Shown here in pieces: positions 49,432 to 60,238 of a stretch of 64,000 bases of DNA (within the stretch, counting starts at the first letter, position 1; each line of letters opens with the position of its first letter). The notes under the pieces were generated by a model that saw nothing but the letters and a program-made list of their open reading frames with translations, was not told the origin of the DNA and made no database searches. The stretch covers positions 1-64,000 of the forward strand of contig JAJQFD010000055.1 of NCBI GenBank assembly GCA_021201335.1. The letters are read 5' to 3'. The translations under genes were made by a program, and so were the position numbers. The stretch is from Bacteroides sp. (GTDB lineage Bacteria > Bacteroidota > Bacteroidia > Bacteroidales > Bacteroidaceae).

Positions 49432-50616
49432 CTATTCTTTAAATCTATAATAAAATAGAATGGGATTTGAATCTTCACTGAGTTTTAAAAGTTCATTGTA
49501 TTTATCTATATCTTTAGAAATAATTCCTTTTTCCAGAGCAAAAATTAAATCAGAAAGTGATCTTGTATTATAATAAAAATAAATTCCATCTTTTGTTGCA
49601 TAACCTAATTGTGGAAAATAAAAAGATGATTTATCAGTAGAAAAGATGTAGTCATTTTGTATGTTATTATACAAGATTGTCTCATTTGTGTTAATATTAA
49701 GGATGACAAATTTTATAGAATTTCCCTGTGTATATTGGAAATGCAAATAATTGCCATATTCAATAAATGTATTGAGATGATAATCATTATTAGTTTTCAT
49801 TAAGTCCAGAATGATTTCATCAGATGATTTTAATTCATTCAACTTTTTGGAATCTATAAATTTCCTACTTTCAAAGACTAAATAAGTACTTGGGATCTCT
49901 TTGCTAATATCAATTACTCTATTCATAAAAATGCCTGAAAATAAAAATCTTTTTCCTGTAAAATAAAATGGAGATAACAAAGCCATGTCCGCATTTTCCC
50001 AACCTTTATTATCTTCTACAGAATAATAAAATTCAAAGCATTCACCTGTTATTTGATTGATTTTTTGTAACAGAAAATTATCTTTTGATGAATTATAAAC
50101 AAAATTTGCATCAGCATATAAAGAGCCATTTGAAAACGCTAATTCGCCCACTAAACTTCCCTTATTGTTCCAAATATTAATGGAAGAAATAAATTCACCT
50201 GAAGATATTGAAAATTTAAGTATGCTTTGTTTATAATAATCTAAAATATATAATTCATTTTTATTCGAATCAATTGTGAAATCAGAAATACTTACACATT
50301 CACCTGGCCCATTCCCTATCTTTCCAATCTTTCTAATAAATTTTCCATCATCCTTAAATAATAAAATACATTTAGCAATATGTTTGTCCAATATAAAAAT
50401 TGTATCTTTATATACCTGCATTTTATTGATCATCCCTATAAGAGACTCTTCGTTCTCTTCAAGAATAATCGTTTTTCCTTGTCCAAATATAGAAGAATAA
50501 AATAAAGTTGATTCATGATTTGCATTCTCTATATTAATCAAATAACCTTCTTCAGGTATCCTTCTTGCGCAGGATAACATGAAGAACAAACATATGGTTA
50601 GCAATTGAATCTTCAT
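49432..50616 (-). CDS. Six-bladed beta-propeller lipoprotein
   Basis: A 394-residue lipoprotein (MKIQLLTICLFFMLSC, lipobox Cys at 16). The family hallmark GKIGNGPGECVSISDFTID follows KDTIFILDKHIAKCILLF. Later blades repeat the pattern 'N.LYILDYY...ILKF'. It follows an NVEALA gene with an imperfect stem-loop between them, repeating the arrangement inside the island, but lies just outside the right direct repeat. Function is unknown. Confidence 0.82.
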   Translation of the reverse strand: MKIQLLTICLFFMLSCARRIPEEGYLINIENANHESTLFYSSIFGQGKTIILEENEESLIGMINKMQVYKDTIFILDKHIAKCILLFKDDGKFIRKIGKIGNGPGECVSISDFTIDSNKNELYILDYYKQSILKFSISSGEFISSINIWNNKGSLVGELAFSNGSLYADANFVYNSSKDNFLLQKINQITGECFEFYYSVEDNKGWENADMALLSPFYFTGKRFLFSGIFMNRVIDISKEIPSTYLVFESRKFIDSKKLNELKSSDEIILDLMKTNNDYHLNTFIEYGNYLHFQYTQGNSIKFVILNINTNETILYNNIQNDYIFSTDKSSFYFPQLGYATKDGIYFYYNTRSLSDLIFALEKGIISKDIDKYNELLKLSEDSNPILFYYRFKE

Positions 50617-50628
50617 AGTTTACTAAAC

Positions 50629-50669
50629 AAAGACACAAGAACAGTTTGATAAAAATGTCTTGTATCTTT
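50629..50669 (-). other. Intercistronic stem-loop between NVEALA and propeller genes
   Basis: AAAGACACAAGA (50629-50640) pairs with TCTTGTATCTTT (50658-50669) with one mismatch and a 17-base loop. It occupies the same place as the stem-loops at 39520 and 45298. Confidence 0.6.
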
Positions 50670-50680
50670 ATTTTTTTTTA

Positions 50681-51043
50681 TTACTTTCTACAATAATTGG
50701 TAGAATAACAAACATCACTACTAACCTGGCCTTTACAATCAAAGTTTTGATGTTCCATTCCTTCTTTACAACTCCCTGAGTCCCCTCGGTATGAGCAACT
50801 GTGATCTTTACTTATCCAAGCATAATAAGGTGCTCCAGCCTCTGTACAATAGAGTCTTGGTCCATAGACTGTGGTTGTCCTTGTTTTACACGGATTATTA
50901 CCAGATTCATTTTGTGCTAAGGCCTCAATATTTGCTAGACTCATAGCAAAGAGATTATCATTATACATATTAACATTTACATTAAACACCGAAATAAGTA
51001 CAATCAATAAAACAAAAAGTCCTTTTAAAACCTTTCTTTCCAT
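50681..51043 (-). CDS. NVEALA-type precursor peptide, long Cys-rich form
   Basis: A 120-residue precursor from the ATG at 51043 (MERKVLKGLFVLLIVLISVF); an in-frame TTG at 51052 is less likely. LANIEALA follows a short linker. The 77-residue mature part has eight cysteines (NPCKTR, LYCTEAG, HSCSYRGDSGSC, DFCKG-like NFDCKG, DVCYSTNYC). It is the largest of the four peptides and the only one outside the direct repeats. Its cognate propeller gene follows downstream. Confidence 0.8.
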   Translation of the reverse strand: MERKVLKGLFVLLIVLISVFNVNVNMYNDNLFAMSLANIEALAQNESGNNPCKTRTTTVYGPRLYCTEAGAPYYAWISKDHSCSYRGDSGSCKEGMEHQNFDCKGQVSSDVCYSTNYCRK

Positions 51044-51052
51044 ACAATTCAA

Positions 51053-51564
51053 ATTTTCAAATTAATAATAGTCTATCTAGTTCGTAGTTTTTTATAATTT
51101 ATCTATTTTTGTATCGTTGACATTTTAAATTTCTATAAGAGGCATTAGTTTTCATTAATTCAACTACAAGAAAAGAAGAATAAAAATATACATACAATTT
51201 ATTAAGCCCATTTTAAGCACTATTATTTATTAGCAAATCTAAAAATCTAAATTGTTTTTTTAAAAGAAATTTGCTCCATAAAATTGTAAATCTGTAGAAA
51301 ATTGATTGTATTGCGTTGCTTTCATAATACATCATTTGGAAAAACATCATTCATATAAACAATTGTATTACAGAAAGTTTAATAAATCATTACTAATAAA
51401 ATCACTACACATTTGCATATTTTTAGATATTGGGTAATTACTTTTTTTTATAACTTCCTCAGGTTTTCGTGAAATTAGTAAATATATATTTTTTAATTTA
51501 ATAAGTATACTACATACAAGAAGTGCAAGAAATCACTCTAGAATCACTCCATATATTTAAAAAT
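51053..51564. other. AT-rich divergent spacer
   Basis: Over 500 bases between the outward-facing NVEALA and transglutaminase-like genes. It is very AT-rich and holds no gene. I see no exact -7 box or clear dyad, but promoters for both flanking genes must lie here. Confidence 0.5.
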
Positions 51565-53528
51565 ATGCTTAAGAATATCCTTATTTGTAGTTTTTTTCTA
51601 ATGTTTTTATCAATTATATATTCATGTCGCACAGATCATCCAAAACAGTCTAAAAGATTAACCTTTGCTTTGTCAATGGCGGGAAAAAATAAAAATGAAT
51701 TGGAAAAAACACTGAATTATTATTTATTAATCACGCCTGATAGCTTAAAATATAAAGCTGCTTGTTTTTTAATCGAAAATATGCTTGGACATTATTCGTA
51801 TAAAGATACCCTTGTAATTGCCAATTATTATAACGAAATCGATTCAATAGCAGAGTTAAGTGACAGAGACAGTTTATATGAAATTATATCAAATAAGTAT
51901 AATGGAATCTCTCTACAAGCAAAACCGGATGTAGAATGTATATCTTCTCAATACTTAATTGACAATATTGAGAATTCATTCAAGCTTTGGCGAAATAACG
52001 AGTGGACAAGACAACTCGATTTTAACGATTTCTGTGAATACATCCTTCCCTATAAGACCATGAGATATCAGATATTGGATAATTGGAAGGTATATTTTTC
52101 GGAATATGCAAAAAACATTTGGATAATATGCAATTAAACGCTTTGTTTAGATCTTCCTCTTATAAAGCATGTGAAATGGTATTGTATGAGCTTAGAAGGA
52201 AAGTCTCCATAAATTACACTCCAGATAAAGGACTTATTCCCATAAAAAGGTTACGAACCTTAACTCAGATACCGTTTGGCGTTTGCGATGACTATTCCAA
52301 TATATGTCTGGCGGTGATGAGAGCTCACGGAATTCCTACTGCAATTGATTTTATACCTCAATGGCCATTCAGAAGCCATGGCCATTCTTGGAATGTCTTG
52401 TTTAATAATTCAGGGAAAAATTATTTATTTGAAATTGGTCATGATAAAGCCGGTTATCCCAACAGACCAGAATACAAATATTGCAAAGTTTTTAGAAATA
52501 CCTATTCAATAAATGAAGATTTGTATGAATTGAATATCACTGAAAGATTTATTCCTCAATTATTCCAAAACTTATGCATGAAAGATGTCACTGAAGAATA
52601 TGTATCATACCAGGATATTAAAATCAAAGTAAGGAATTATGGAAATTCAAAATATGCATATTTGGCCGTTTTTGATAATCAGAAATGGACACCCATACAT
52701 TGGGGAAAAATAATTGATGGCAAGGCGAAGTTTAAGAAAATGGGAAAAGATATAATGTACCTTCCCGTTTGTTATGGTCCCCACGGAATATTTGCAGTGG
52801 GAGATCCTTTTAAATGTACCAGTAAAGGTGAGATACAGACACTCAAACCTACAGTAACGAGTTTACAAAACATGATTTTAACTAGAAAATTCCCTTATCT
52901 TCATCCGCCATTTGCCAATTTATGCCGTATTAGGGGAGGAAAAATACAGGCATCCAATGATAAAACATTCAAAAGATTTGAGACTTTGCACATAATCGAG
53001 AAGGGTACTAATAAATTTGAAGAAAGAATAATTAATCCGGATAATTATCACTTCCGGTACTGGAGATACTATTCTCCCGACGATTCCTTCTGTAACATAG
53101 CTGAATTAGCCTTTTTTGAAGCAGATTCCATTAGTCCTACTCAAGGAAGAGTTATTGGTACGAAAGGATCTTGGTACAATGAATCGAATAAGACCATACA
53201 GGCTGTTTTCGATAATAATCCGCTAACCTTTTTTGACGCACCTACTGCAAGTGACTCCTGGGTTGGAATGGATTTTGGAAGAAAAGTTTCTATACAGAAA
53301 ATACGATATTTGCCAAGGGGGGACGGAAATTGCATAGAAATCGGAGACGAATATGAACTTTTTTACTGGAATGATACATGGAAATCGTTAGGTCGTAAAA
53401 CTGCGGATCAAGTTTATTTAACCTATAACAATTGTCCATCAAATGCCTTGTTTTTACTGCATAATCATACAAAAGGGATAGAAGAACGAATTTTCACCTA
53501 TGAAAATGAAGAGCAGATATGGTGGTAG
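51565..53528 (+). pseudogene. Transglutaminase-like lipoprotein paralog, frameshifted
   Basis: The corrected product is about 654 residues and parallels the minus-strand gene at 46773-48749: lipobox IIYSC after MLKNILICSFFLMFLS, YKAACFLIENMLGHYSY (almost identical in the paralog), the Cys in PFGVCDDYSN, the His in RSHGHSWNVLFNN, and the end EERIFTYENEEQIWW. The frame breaks at the A6 run 52110-52115; seven As would join YFSEYAK to KHLDNMQLNALF. The ATG at 51565 is preferred over an earlier GTG because it gives the lipoprotein signal directly. The HTCS regulator gene follows after 108 bases on the same strand. Confidence 0.78.
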
Positions 53529-53606
53529 GAAGTGGAGAAATTATCCAAACTGGTGTACTATTCGTTCAATAACATATAAGCCATGCCACGTTGGTAACCT
53601 TTTTCT

Positions 53607-53614
53607 TATATTTG
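53607..53614 (+). promoter_or_regulatory. -7 box of the HTCS gene
   Basis: TATATTTG matches TAnnTTTG and lies 22 bases before the ATG at 53637. No standard -33 box is apparent. Confidence 0.5.
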
Positions 53615-53636
53615 TTTTGAACAATAGTCTGATACA

Positions 53637-56600
53637 ATGAAACGATTTATTTTACTTCTCCAATTTATCACTTCATTCTTTTGCTATTCCATAGCTCAGC
53701 CCCTATGTGAAATCAATCATTTTTCCATCAATGAAGGACTCGCACAAAGCATCGTTACAGCTATCCTGCAAGACCAGAAAGGATTTATATGGTTAAGTAC
53801 CTGGGACGGATTAAACAAATACGATGGTTATACTTTCAAAAAGTATAAATCTCTGCAGGAAGAAGGATCGACACTGACTGGCAATCGTTTTAATCATATT
53901 TATGTCAGCAGATATGGAGACATCTGGTGTCACACCAATCAAAACCGAGCTTATTTGTTCAATAACCAAACAGAAAAATACATGGATGTATTGCAGAGTG
54001 TGGAAATGGAAATGCATCAAACAAATTTGGTTAAGAGAATCTTCCCCTTGCCGAAAGGGATTGCATGGATAATCTGTGAGCGTGGCAATTGTTTTCGTAT
54101 AGACGAGCTGGCGATCAGAGAAAAAAAGGAATTACGCTCTATAATACATTCGGAAATACATTGAAAGGAGAATATATATACACCGTTTTCCAGGACAGTG
54201 AAGAAGATGAATGGATACTCACCAACAAAGGAATCTCCATTGTGGGACGGAAAGAAATAAAAAGTGATTTCCCGTTTAAATACATACAGGAACATCATAA
54301 CAACATTTGGTTGGCTTCGTCGAACGGTAAACTGGCCCGGTATGACCAAACCACTCAAACTCCACAGTTTGTTGAACTACCGCATGATAAATGCCGAATT
54401 TTAACAATGCATTCTCTGGATAATAATATATTGGCTCTCGGAACCAATGTGGGATTGGTTTTATTCAACACAGAGAACCTAACTTTCCAACAAATAAGTA
54501 TCCAGACTCCTACCCATCCGGATAATAATGTGGCGCAGATATTTCAAGATAGCAAAGGAGAACTCTGGTTATTTTCCCATGACAAAGGAGTCATCCGTGT
54601 GAATGTAAAAAACCAGGAAATACAACATCTTTTCACTCCTCCTTCCGATGTTATTCATTTTGAACGTGCCAACCTGCCCTTTGTATACGAAGATCCCATC
54701 GGATGTGTATGGGTTCTGCCTCGGGAAGGAAACCTCAGCTATTACGACCGGAAAGAGAAAAAGCTAACCGGCTATCTGGTCAATCCGGATGATCCTAAGT
54801 CTGGTTTCTATCCGTTTGTACGTAATTATTGCGCAGACAACCAGGGCAACCTTTGGCTTACCTCCAATCGGGGTGCCAAAAAAGTATCCTTCCTGCGCAA
54901 GCATTACGAAGAGATCCACTTGGATTACGGCATGGAGGTTCGTGCATTCTTATGCGATAGCCGAAACAATTTCTGGGTAGCAACCAAAAGCGGAAAAATC
55001 AGGATATTTGATGCAAACATGAAGTTAAAAGGTTACTTATCAAACAGTGGGAAAATAACGCAAGCGAAGGAGTGTTTTCAGCACAGTGCATACTGCCTGA
55101 CTGAAGATCAGGACGGAAATATATGGATTGGAACCCGGCATGACGGCTTATTTTTATTGAAAAGAAAAGAAAATACGAGCCATTCCTTTCAGTTGGAGCA
55201 ATACAAAAATGATCCGGACAATAATTTCAGTCTGAGCTCCAATAATGTGTATTCCATTCTTCACGACGATAAGAAACGTATCTGGATTGGATGTTACGGA
55301 AGCGGAATCAATCTGGTACAAAAAGATCAGGAAGGGAAGATACGTTTCATACACAGTGGAAATCTGCTCAGCAACTACCCTTCCTCCCATTCCTCTAAAG
55401 TCCGCTACATCACCCAGGTGCCTGGAAATGTTATAATGGTGGGCACAACAGAAGGATTACTGACTTTCTCTTCCGAATTCACTCAACCCGAAGAAATCAA
55501 GTTTTATCGGAATGTATGCCAGCCGGGAGTACCTTCGAGCCTGAGCAACAGCGATGTGATGCAGATTTTCACCGACAGCCGCAATGATATTTATCTGGTT
55601 ACTTTTACAGGAGGGATTAATAAAGTTGTTTCGGGAGACTTATTGTCGGAGTCCATCGCTTTTAAAAGTTACACAGAACGTAACGGGTTGTTGTCAGACC
55701 TGACTCTTTCTATGATTGAAGACAAAAAAGGTTTCTTATGGATCGTTTCGGAAAATGCTTTATGCAAATATGACCCATACAATGAAACTTTCGAAAACTT
55801 CGATCATCAGTTTCTGAAGAAAAGCTCCGAATTTTCCGAAGCCATCCCTACCCTAACGCCCAATCATCAGATAGCATTCGGTACAGATAGAGGAGTCATG
55901 GAAATTGATCCGGATCAGATTCAAAAGAGCAATTACACGCCTTACATTGCCTTTACCGATATTAAAATACAAGGATCTCCCTTATATACGGATATTGATA
56001 ACCAGGAGAAACTAACCCTGGAACCATCCGAACGAAACATAACCCTTCAGTTTGCCGCGCTGGATTTTATTAATCCGGATGGCATTCAATATGCCTATCG
56101 CCTGAAGGGACTGGAAGAAAAATGGAACTATGCCGATAAAAACAGAACAGCCAGTTACCTCAATATCCCCAAAGGAAAATACAGCTTCGAAGTAAAATCC
56201 ACAAATGGGGATGGGCTCTGGGTAGATAATATACGAAGCCTTTCCATTGAAGTACTCCCAACTTTTGGAGAAACCATCTGGGCATTGATATTGTATTTCC
56301 TGCTGTTTATTCTGTTGACAGGAAGCATTGTATATGTTCTTTTTTATATCTATCGTTTACGCCATCGGGTAAGTATGGAACAGCAACTGGCGAATATAAA
56401 GCTCCGATTCTTTACCGATATCTCGCATGAACTTCGTACTCCCCTCACACTGATATCAAGTCCGGTGAATGAAGTACTTGTGCACGAACCGCTTACTCCT
56501 ACTGCCAAAGAACACCTGGCACTGGTTCAGAAAAACACCAATCGAATGCTTCAATTAGTTAACCAGATACTTGATTTTAGAAAAATACAAAATCATAAGA

Positions 56601-58000
56601 TGAAAGTGCTGGTGGAAGAGGTCAATATCATTTCCTTACTCCATAAAATTGCAAGTAGCTTCAATCAAATAGCGGAAGAACAACAGATCAACTTCAGCAT
56701 GGAGTACCTCCGCCCGGATATACGGGTATGGATTGACAAGGATAAATTTGAAAAGATATTCTACAACCTGATATCGAATGCCTTTAAATATACCTCTCCC
56801 GGCAAAAAAATAACACTCCGAATCGTAGAAGAAACGTCTCACCTATCCATATCGGTAATGGATGAAGGGATAGGTATTCAGCCTCAAAAATTATCCACTC
56901 TCTTCCAGCGGTTTGAAACACTGGTAAGCAACAATATCCTTCAACCCTCTTCCGGCATTGGTCTTTCACTGGTGAAGGAGCTAGTGGAATTACATCATGG
57001 AATGATTGAAGTATTCAGTGAACCGGGTAAGGGAAGTGAATTTAAAGTCAGCTTCCGAACAGGAAATGAGCATTTCCAAAAAGATGACCAGGCAGAATTT
57101 ATTTTATCTGATACCGAAACTTCACCCCAGACCGTTTTCAATTCTTCTGATTCGCCGGATATTTCTTACTCACCGACAGAGATCCCGGATAAGGGAGGTG
57201 TCGACGAAAAAGATTCTATTCTTATTGTAGAAGACAATGACGAACTCCGGCATTTCCTGAGTCGTACATTAACGAAGCATTATCAGGTACTGATGGCAAA
57301 AAACGGAAAAGAAGGTCTGCAAAAAGTACTGGAATACATTCCGGATGTAATTATCAGCGATGTGATGATGCCTGAAATGGACGGACTCGAAATGGTCAGA
57401 AACATTAAAGAGAACACAGATACCTGTCATATTCCGGTGATATTGCTCTCTTCCAAATCTTCATTGGACGATCGTATCCAAGGACTGGAACAGGGCATCG
57501 ACGATTACATCACCAAACCATTCAGTGCTACTTACCTGAAAACACGCATCAGTAGTCTGCTCAAACAACGGAAGCTTTTACAGGAGAAATATCTTTCTGC
57601 TTTAACCACTCAAAAAGAATATACTTCGGTAGATAACTTCCTCTCCCAGCCTCAGATTATCGCCAGTGATGAACGGTTTCTCAAAGAAGCAGTGGAGTTT
57701 ATCGAAACGAATATCGACCAATCCGAACTGACCATCGACGAGTTTGCCAATGCCTTGTTAATGAGCCGGACTGTCTTTTATCGCAAACTAAAAGCCGTTA
57801 TAGGACTGACGCCAGTCGATTTTATCCGGGAAGTGCGTATTAAGAAAGCGGTGCAGTTGATCGATTCCGGAGAATATACCTTTTCACAGGTAGCCTACAT
57901 GACTGGATTTAATGACCCGAAATACTTTACCAAATGTTTTAAAAAACAAATCGGAATGACACCCTCCGAATACAAGGAAAGTAAAGCCATGCAGAATTAG
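53637..58000 (+). pseudogene. Hybrid two-component system regulator (HTCS), frameshifted
   Basis: The corrected product is about 1,454 residues: signal peptide (ending CYSIAQ), two periplasmic seven-bladed-type propellers (NEGLAQSIVTAILQDQKGFIW and many DxxGxLW repeats), a Y_Y_Y domain near 790-860, one helix near 880-905, HisKA (FFTDISHELRTPLTLISS, His near 930), HATPase (GIGLSLVKELVEL), a receiver domain (IISDVMMPEMDG) and an AraC helix-turn-helix. An A6 run at 54121-54126 breaks the frame; seven As would join LAIREK to KGITLYNTFGN. HTCS proteins usually sense oligosaccharides and switch on a nearby glycan locus, but no SusC/SusD pair is adjacent here. Confidence 0.87.
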
Positions 58001-58089
58001 AGAAATTTTACTCCATTGACGGGGCATTTATCCCCACTTCGTCAATTTAAGTAAATCAGCCGTTTGGTGAGGCAGAGCTAATCTTTTAC

Positions 58090-58470
58090 CCGGAACGGGT
58101 AGCAAGTGCATAACCACGGGATTACATCCAGTCGTGGTCTGAAGATTTAAAGACGTTAAAATCTTTACGCAATCCTGTAGGGATTACAGGTGCATAACCG
58201 TGGGATGGATATCCCACGGGATAGAAATAACTATCCCGTGAGCCGCGAAGTGGGTCAATAATATATTCTTCACCCCCTATTGGGGCTGTGAGAGTAGAGT
58301 CGGATTATCTGTTTCCACGGGATACATCCCGTGGTTATGCACATACAATCCCTCCGGGATTTCTTCAGCAGACCTTAGATTTTGGCTTGATGGCTAAGAA
58401 ATGTTATCTTCCGACCACGACTGGATATACATCCCGCGGTTAAGTACATAAAATCCCTTCGGGATTCAAC
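58090..58470. repeat. Dispersed palindromic repeat family, locus C (inverted)
   Basis: A unit at 58128-58329 is the reverse complement of the locus A units, with the same order of dyads and the GTCAATAATATATTCTTCAC block. It is followed by the module GGATTTCTTCAGCAGACC and a segment matching 18620-18690 and, inverted, 640-700. The whole spacer 58001-58526 holds no gene. Confidence 0.8.
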
Positions 58471-58526
58471 AAACAATGACCTGCTGAAACATTCTCATCA
58501 ACACCAAAGATCTACCCTCCGATAAA

Positions 58527-59036
58527 TTACGCTGCCGGATCGATGAATCCGCCATCATTACCGCCATTTCCACCGGTATCCTCATCCTCATCATCCGTAG
58601 AAGAACTTATTGTTCCCCCCCCCAGTTGCGTAATGTTTATGTACTCAACTCCGTCCAACAGAGCGCGGGTTGAAGTACTTCCCGACGGACGTTTGTATTC
58701 GGGAGTAAAACGACATACCAAACGGCTGATCTGCGAGCTACTGACGTCTTCCGGTTTTTCAACTCCATTTCCACCCGCATGAGCAACCATAGTAAAAGTA
58801 CCCAGTCCGTCAAGACGAACAGTGCAGCTATTCAGCAACTGGTCACGCATCACGGCCATCAGGTTACGCACTACGTTATGCACATCACCCGGGGTAAGGG
58901 ATGACTTCTCTGCAATCAACTCACCCAATTTCTGGGTATCCACTATTTTCCTTGTTTTTACCAACCGGGGATAATACAGTTTTTTACCCTCTTTTGTTTC
59001 TAAACTCGACTGGTAAGCTTTGTAAATTAATGCCAT
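58527..59036 (-). CDS. HU-family DNA-binding protein (HU-HIG type)
   Basis: A 169-residue protein of the Bacteroidetes HU-related family. The HU-like body covers residues 1 to about 125 (MALIYKAYQSSLETKEGKKLYYPRLVK, then LMAVMRDQLLNSCTVRLDGLGTF and SRLVCRFTPEYKRPSG). The tail is acidic and glycine-rich (SSSTDDEDEDTGGNGG). HU-like proteins bend DNA and help compact it. It is monocistronic and divergent from the DUF4248 gene. Confidence 0.88.
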   Translation of the reverse strand: MALIYKAYQSSLETKEGKKLYYPRLVKTRKIVDTQKLGELIAEKSSLTPGDVHNVVRNLMAVMRDQLLNSCTVRLDGLGTFTMVAHAGGNGVEKPEDVSSSQISRLVCRFTPEYKRPSGSTSTRALLDGVEYINITQLGGGTISSSTDDEDEDTGGNGGNDGGFIDPAA

Positions 59037-59085
59037 ACGATTTCTGTTTTAAAGTTTTAAAATACGCTTGATAATCTTACTAAAA

Positions 59086-59093
59086 CAAAGGTA
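59086..59093 (-). promoter_or_regulatory. -7 box of the HU-like gene
   Basis: TACCTTTG on the minus strand matches TAnnTTTG and lies 49 bases before the start. Confidence 0.6.
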
Positions 59094-59168
59094 CAGATAA
59101 CCCAAATTTTGAGTCGCTTTCTTCTTACAAAAGCCCACAAAAAGAGCCGATATGTGCCTGAAAATGAC

Positions 59169-59176
59169 TATATTTG
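59169..59176 (+). promoter_or_regulatory. -7 box directly before the DUF4248 start
   Basis: TATATTTG matches TAnnTTTG but ends only four bases before the ATG at 59181. If used, it would give a leaderless mRNA. Confidence 0.4.
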
Positions 59177-59180
59177 TAGT

Positions 59181-59396
59181 ATGGAAGCAAAAATAAAAAC
59201 ATACGGTAAAAGTGAATTTGCCTTATTATATATGCCTAACGTTCAACCGGCAACAGCAAGAAGCACACTGAGAGAATGGATCAAAAGAAACCCGAAACTG
59301 GAAGCAGAACTGATAGAAGCGGGATACAGCAAAAGAGCTGTCTTATTAACGCCCGCACAGGCAGAAATCTTCTTTAAATACTTAGGAAAACCATAA
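59181..59396 (+). CDS. DUF4248-family small protein
   Basis: A 71-residue cytoplasmic protein (MEAKIKTYGKSEFALLYMPN). PATARSTLREWIKRNPKLEAEL and SKRAVLLTPAQAEIFFKYLG resemble a winged or helix-turn-helix fold, matching the DUF4248 family found widely in Bacteroidales, often near HU-like genes. DNA binding is plausible. The start at 59181 is chosen because an earlier in-frame TTG gives a non-family extension and the promoter box lies in between. Confidence 0.78.
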   Translation: MEAKIKTYGKSEFALLYMPNVQPATARSTLREWIKRNPKLEAELIEAGYSKRAVLLTPAQAEIFFKYLGKP

Positions 59397-59531
59397 AAAG
59401 AGGAAGACAAGTATCCGATATCCTTTTCCCCCTTGTTTCCGTTGCTTCAATAATAAGTGCAGGAATCTTAAGCACAGATATAATTCAGACTAATTGTAAA
59501 GACAATTCCACTTTTTTCCATTTACATTCCA

Positions 59532-59628
59532 TTTGTGTGATAGTAATTTTTCCTACAAAATACGGGTAGAGTACCCTTCTGAATGTGATAGTACAATGGA
59601 TAAATATACTTTATTTGTGTGATTAGTA
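59532..59628 (+). repeat. Three spaced TGTGATAGTA-like repeats
   Basis: TTTGTGTGATAGTA at 59532-59545, GAATGTGATAGTA at 59581-59593 and TTTGTGTGATTAGTA at 59614-59628 lie upstream of the gene at 59676. They could be regulator sites. A short GGGTAGAGTACCC hairpin lies between the first two. Confidence 0.45.
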
Positions 59629-59675
59629 TCATGATATTCGTATCTTTACATCCGAAATTGAATTAAGACGACTCA

Positions 59676-60155
59676 ATGAAGCGGAATTTAAATATATATA
59701 AGGATAACCAACATGACAATTTAAAGGCCCATTTGCTCGTTAAGAAGCTAATGGAAGAAGGTGAGAAACTTACATTTCAGTTTTTTTATGATGACCTAAC
59801 CCAAGCTAATTGTGTGTGGATTATATCAGAACATATACGTACATTTAAGTACATGGTGTGTCAGGAAAGTTATGACTGGATATTAAACTACCTTGTGAAG
59901 GGAAAAAGTGATGATTCGAATGTAGATTCCATTAAAATAAAAGAAGGCGAAGAAGGTGACAAACATATCCAGACCAATGTATTAATGGCTTTCATTGAAA
60001 TGAAAGTAATCATACAATTTACCCCTTTATACAAGGAACAGGCAAATCTGTTAACCGGAGTTGCCCAGTTTCCCTATGGAAAAATTGTGTTTAAAGTCTG
60101 GAGAACACAACGAATCATGGATTTCTTAAAAGATCACGACATTGTGCTTTCCTGA
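59676..60155 (+). CDS. Hypothetical cytoplasmic protein
   Basis: A 159-residue protein with no signal peptide or membrane helix. It contains FQFFYDDLTQANCVWIISEH and QFPYGKIVFKVWRTQRIMDF. I do not recognise the family. Its size, charged character and position upstream of other small lone proteins fit an immunity or accessory gene of an interbacterial toxin system, but that is only a guess from context. Confidence 0.6.
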   Translation: MKRNLNIYKDNQHDNLKAHLLVKKLMEEGEKLTFQFFYDDLTQANCVWIISEHIRTFKYMVCQESYDWILNYLVKGKSDDSNVDSIKIKEGEEGDKHIQTNVLMAFIEMKVIIQFTPLYKEQANLLTGVAQFPYGKIVFKVWRTQRIMDFLKDHDIVLS

Positions 60156-60238
60156 ACCTATTTTTGAATGACATCGATTTTCATATCCCGGTATTGAATA
60201 TGGATTAAATGGGATACTCCTTAAAAAGATAAGCCTTA

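Noticed and set aside
58543..58782. Plus-strand frame opposite the HU-like gene
   Set aside because: It is the mirror of the conserved HU-HIG coding sequence, which has the promoter and family motifs.
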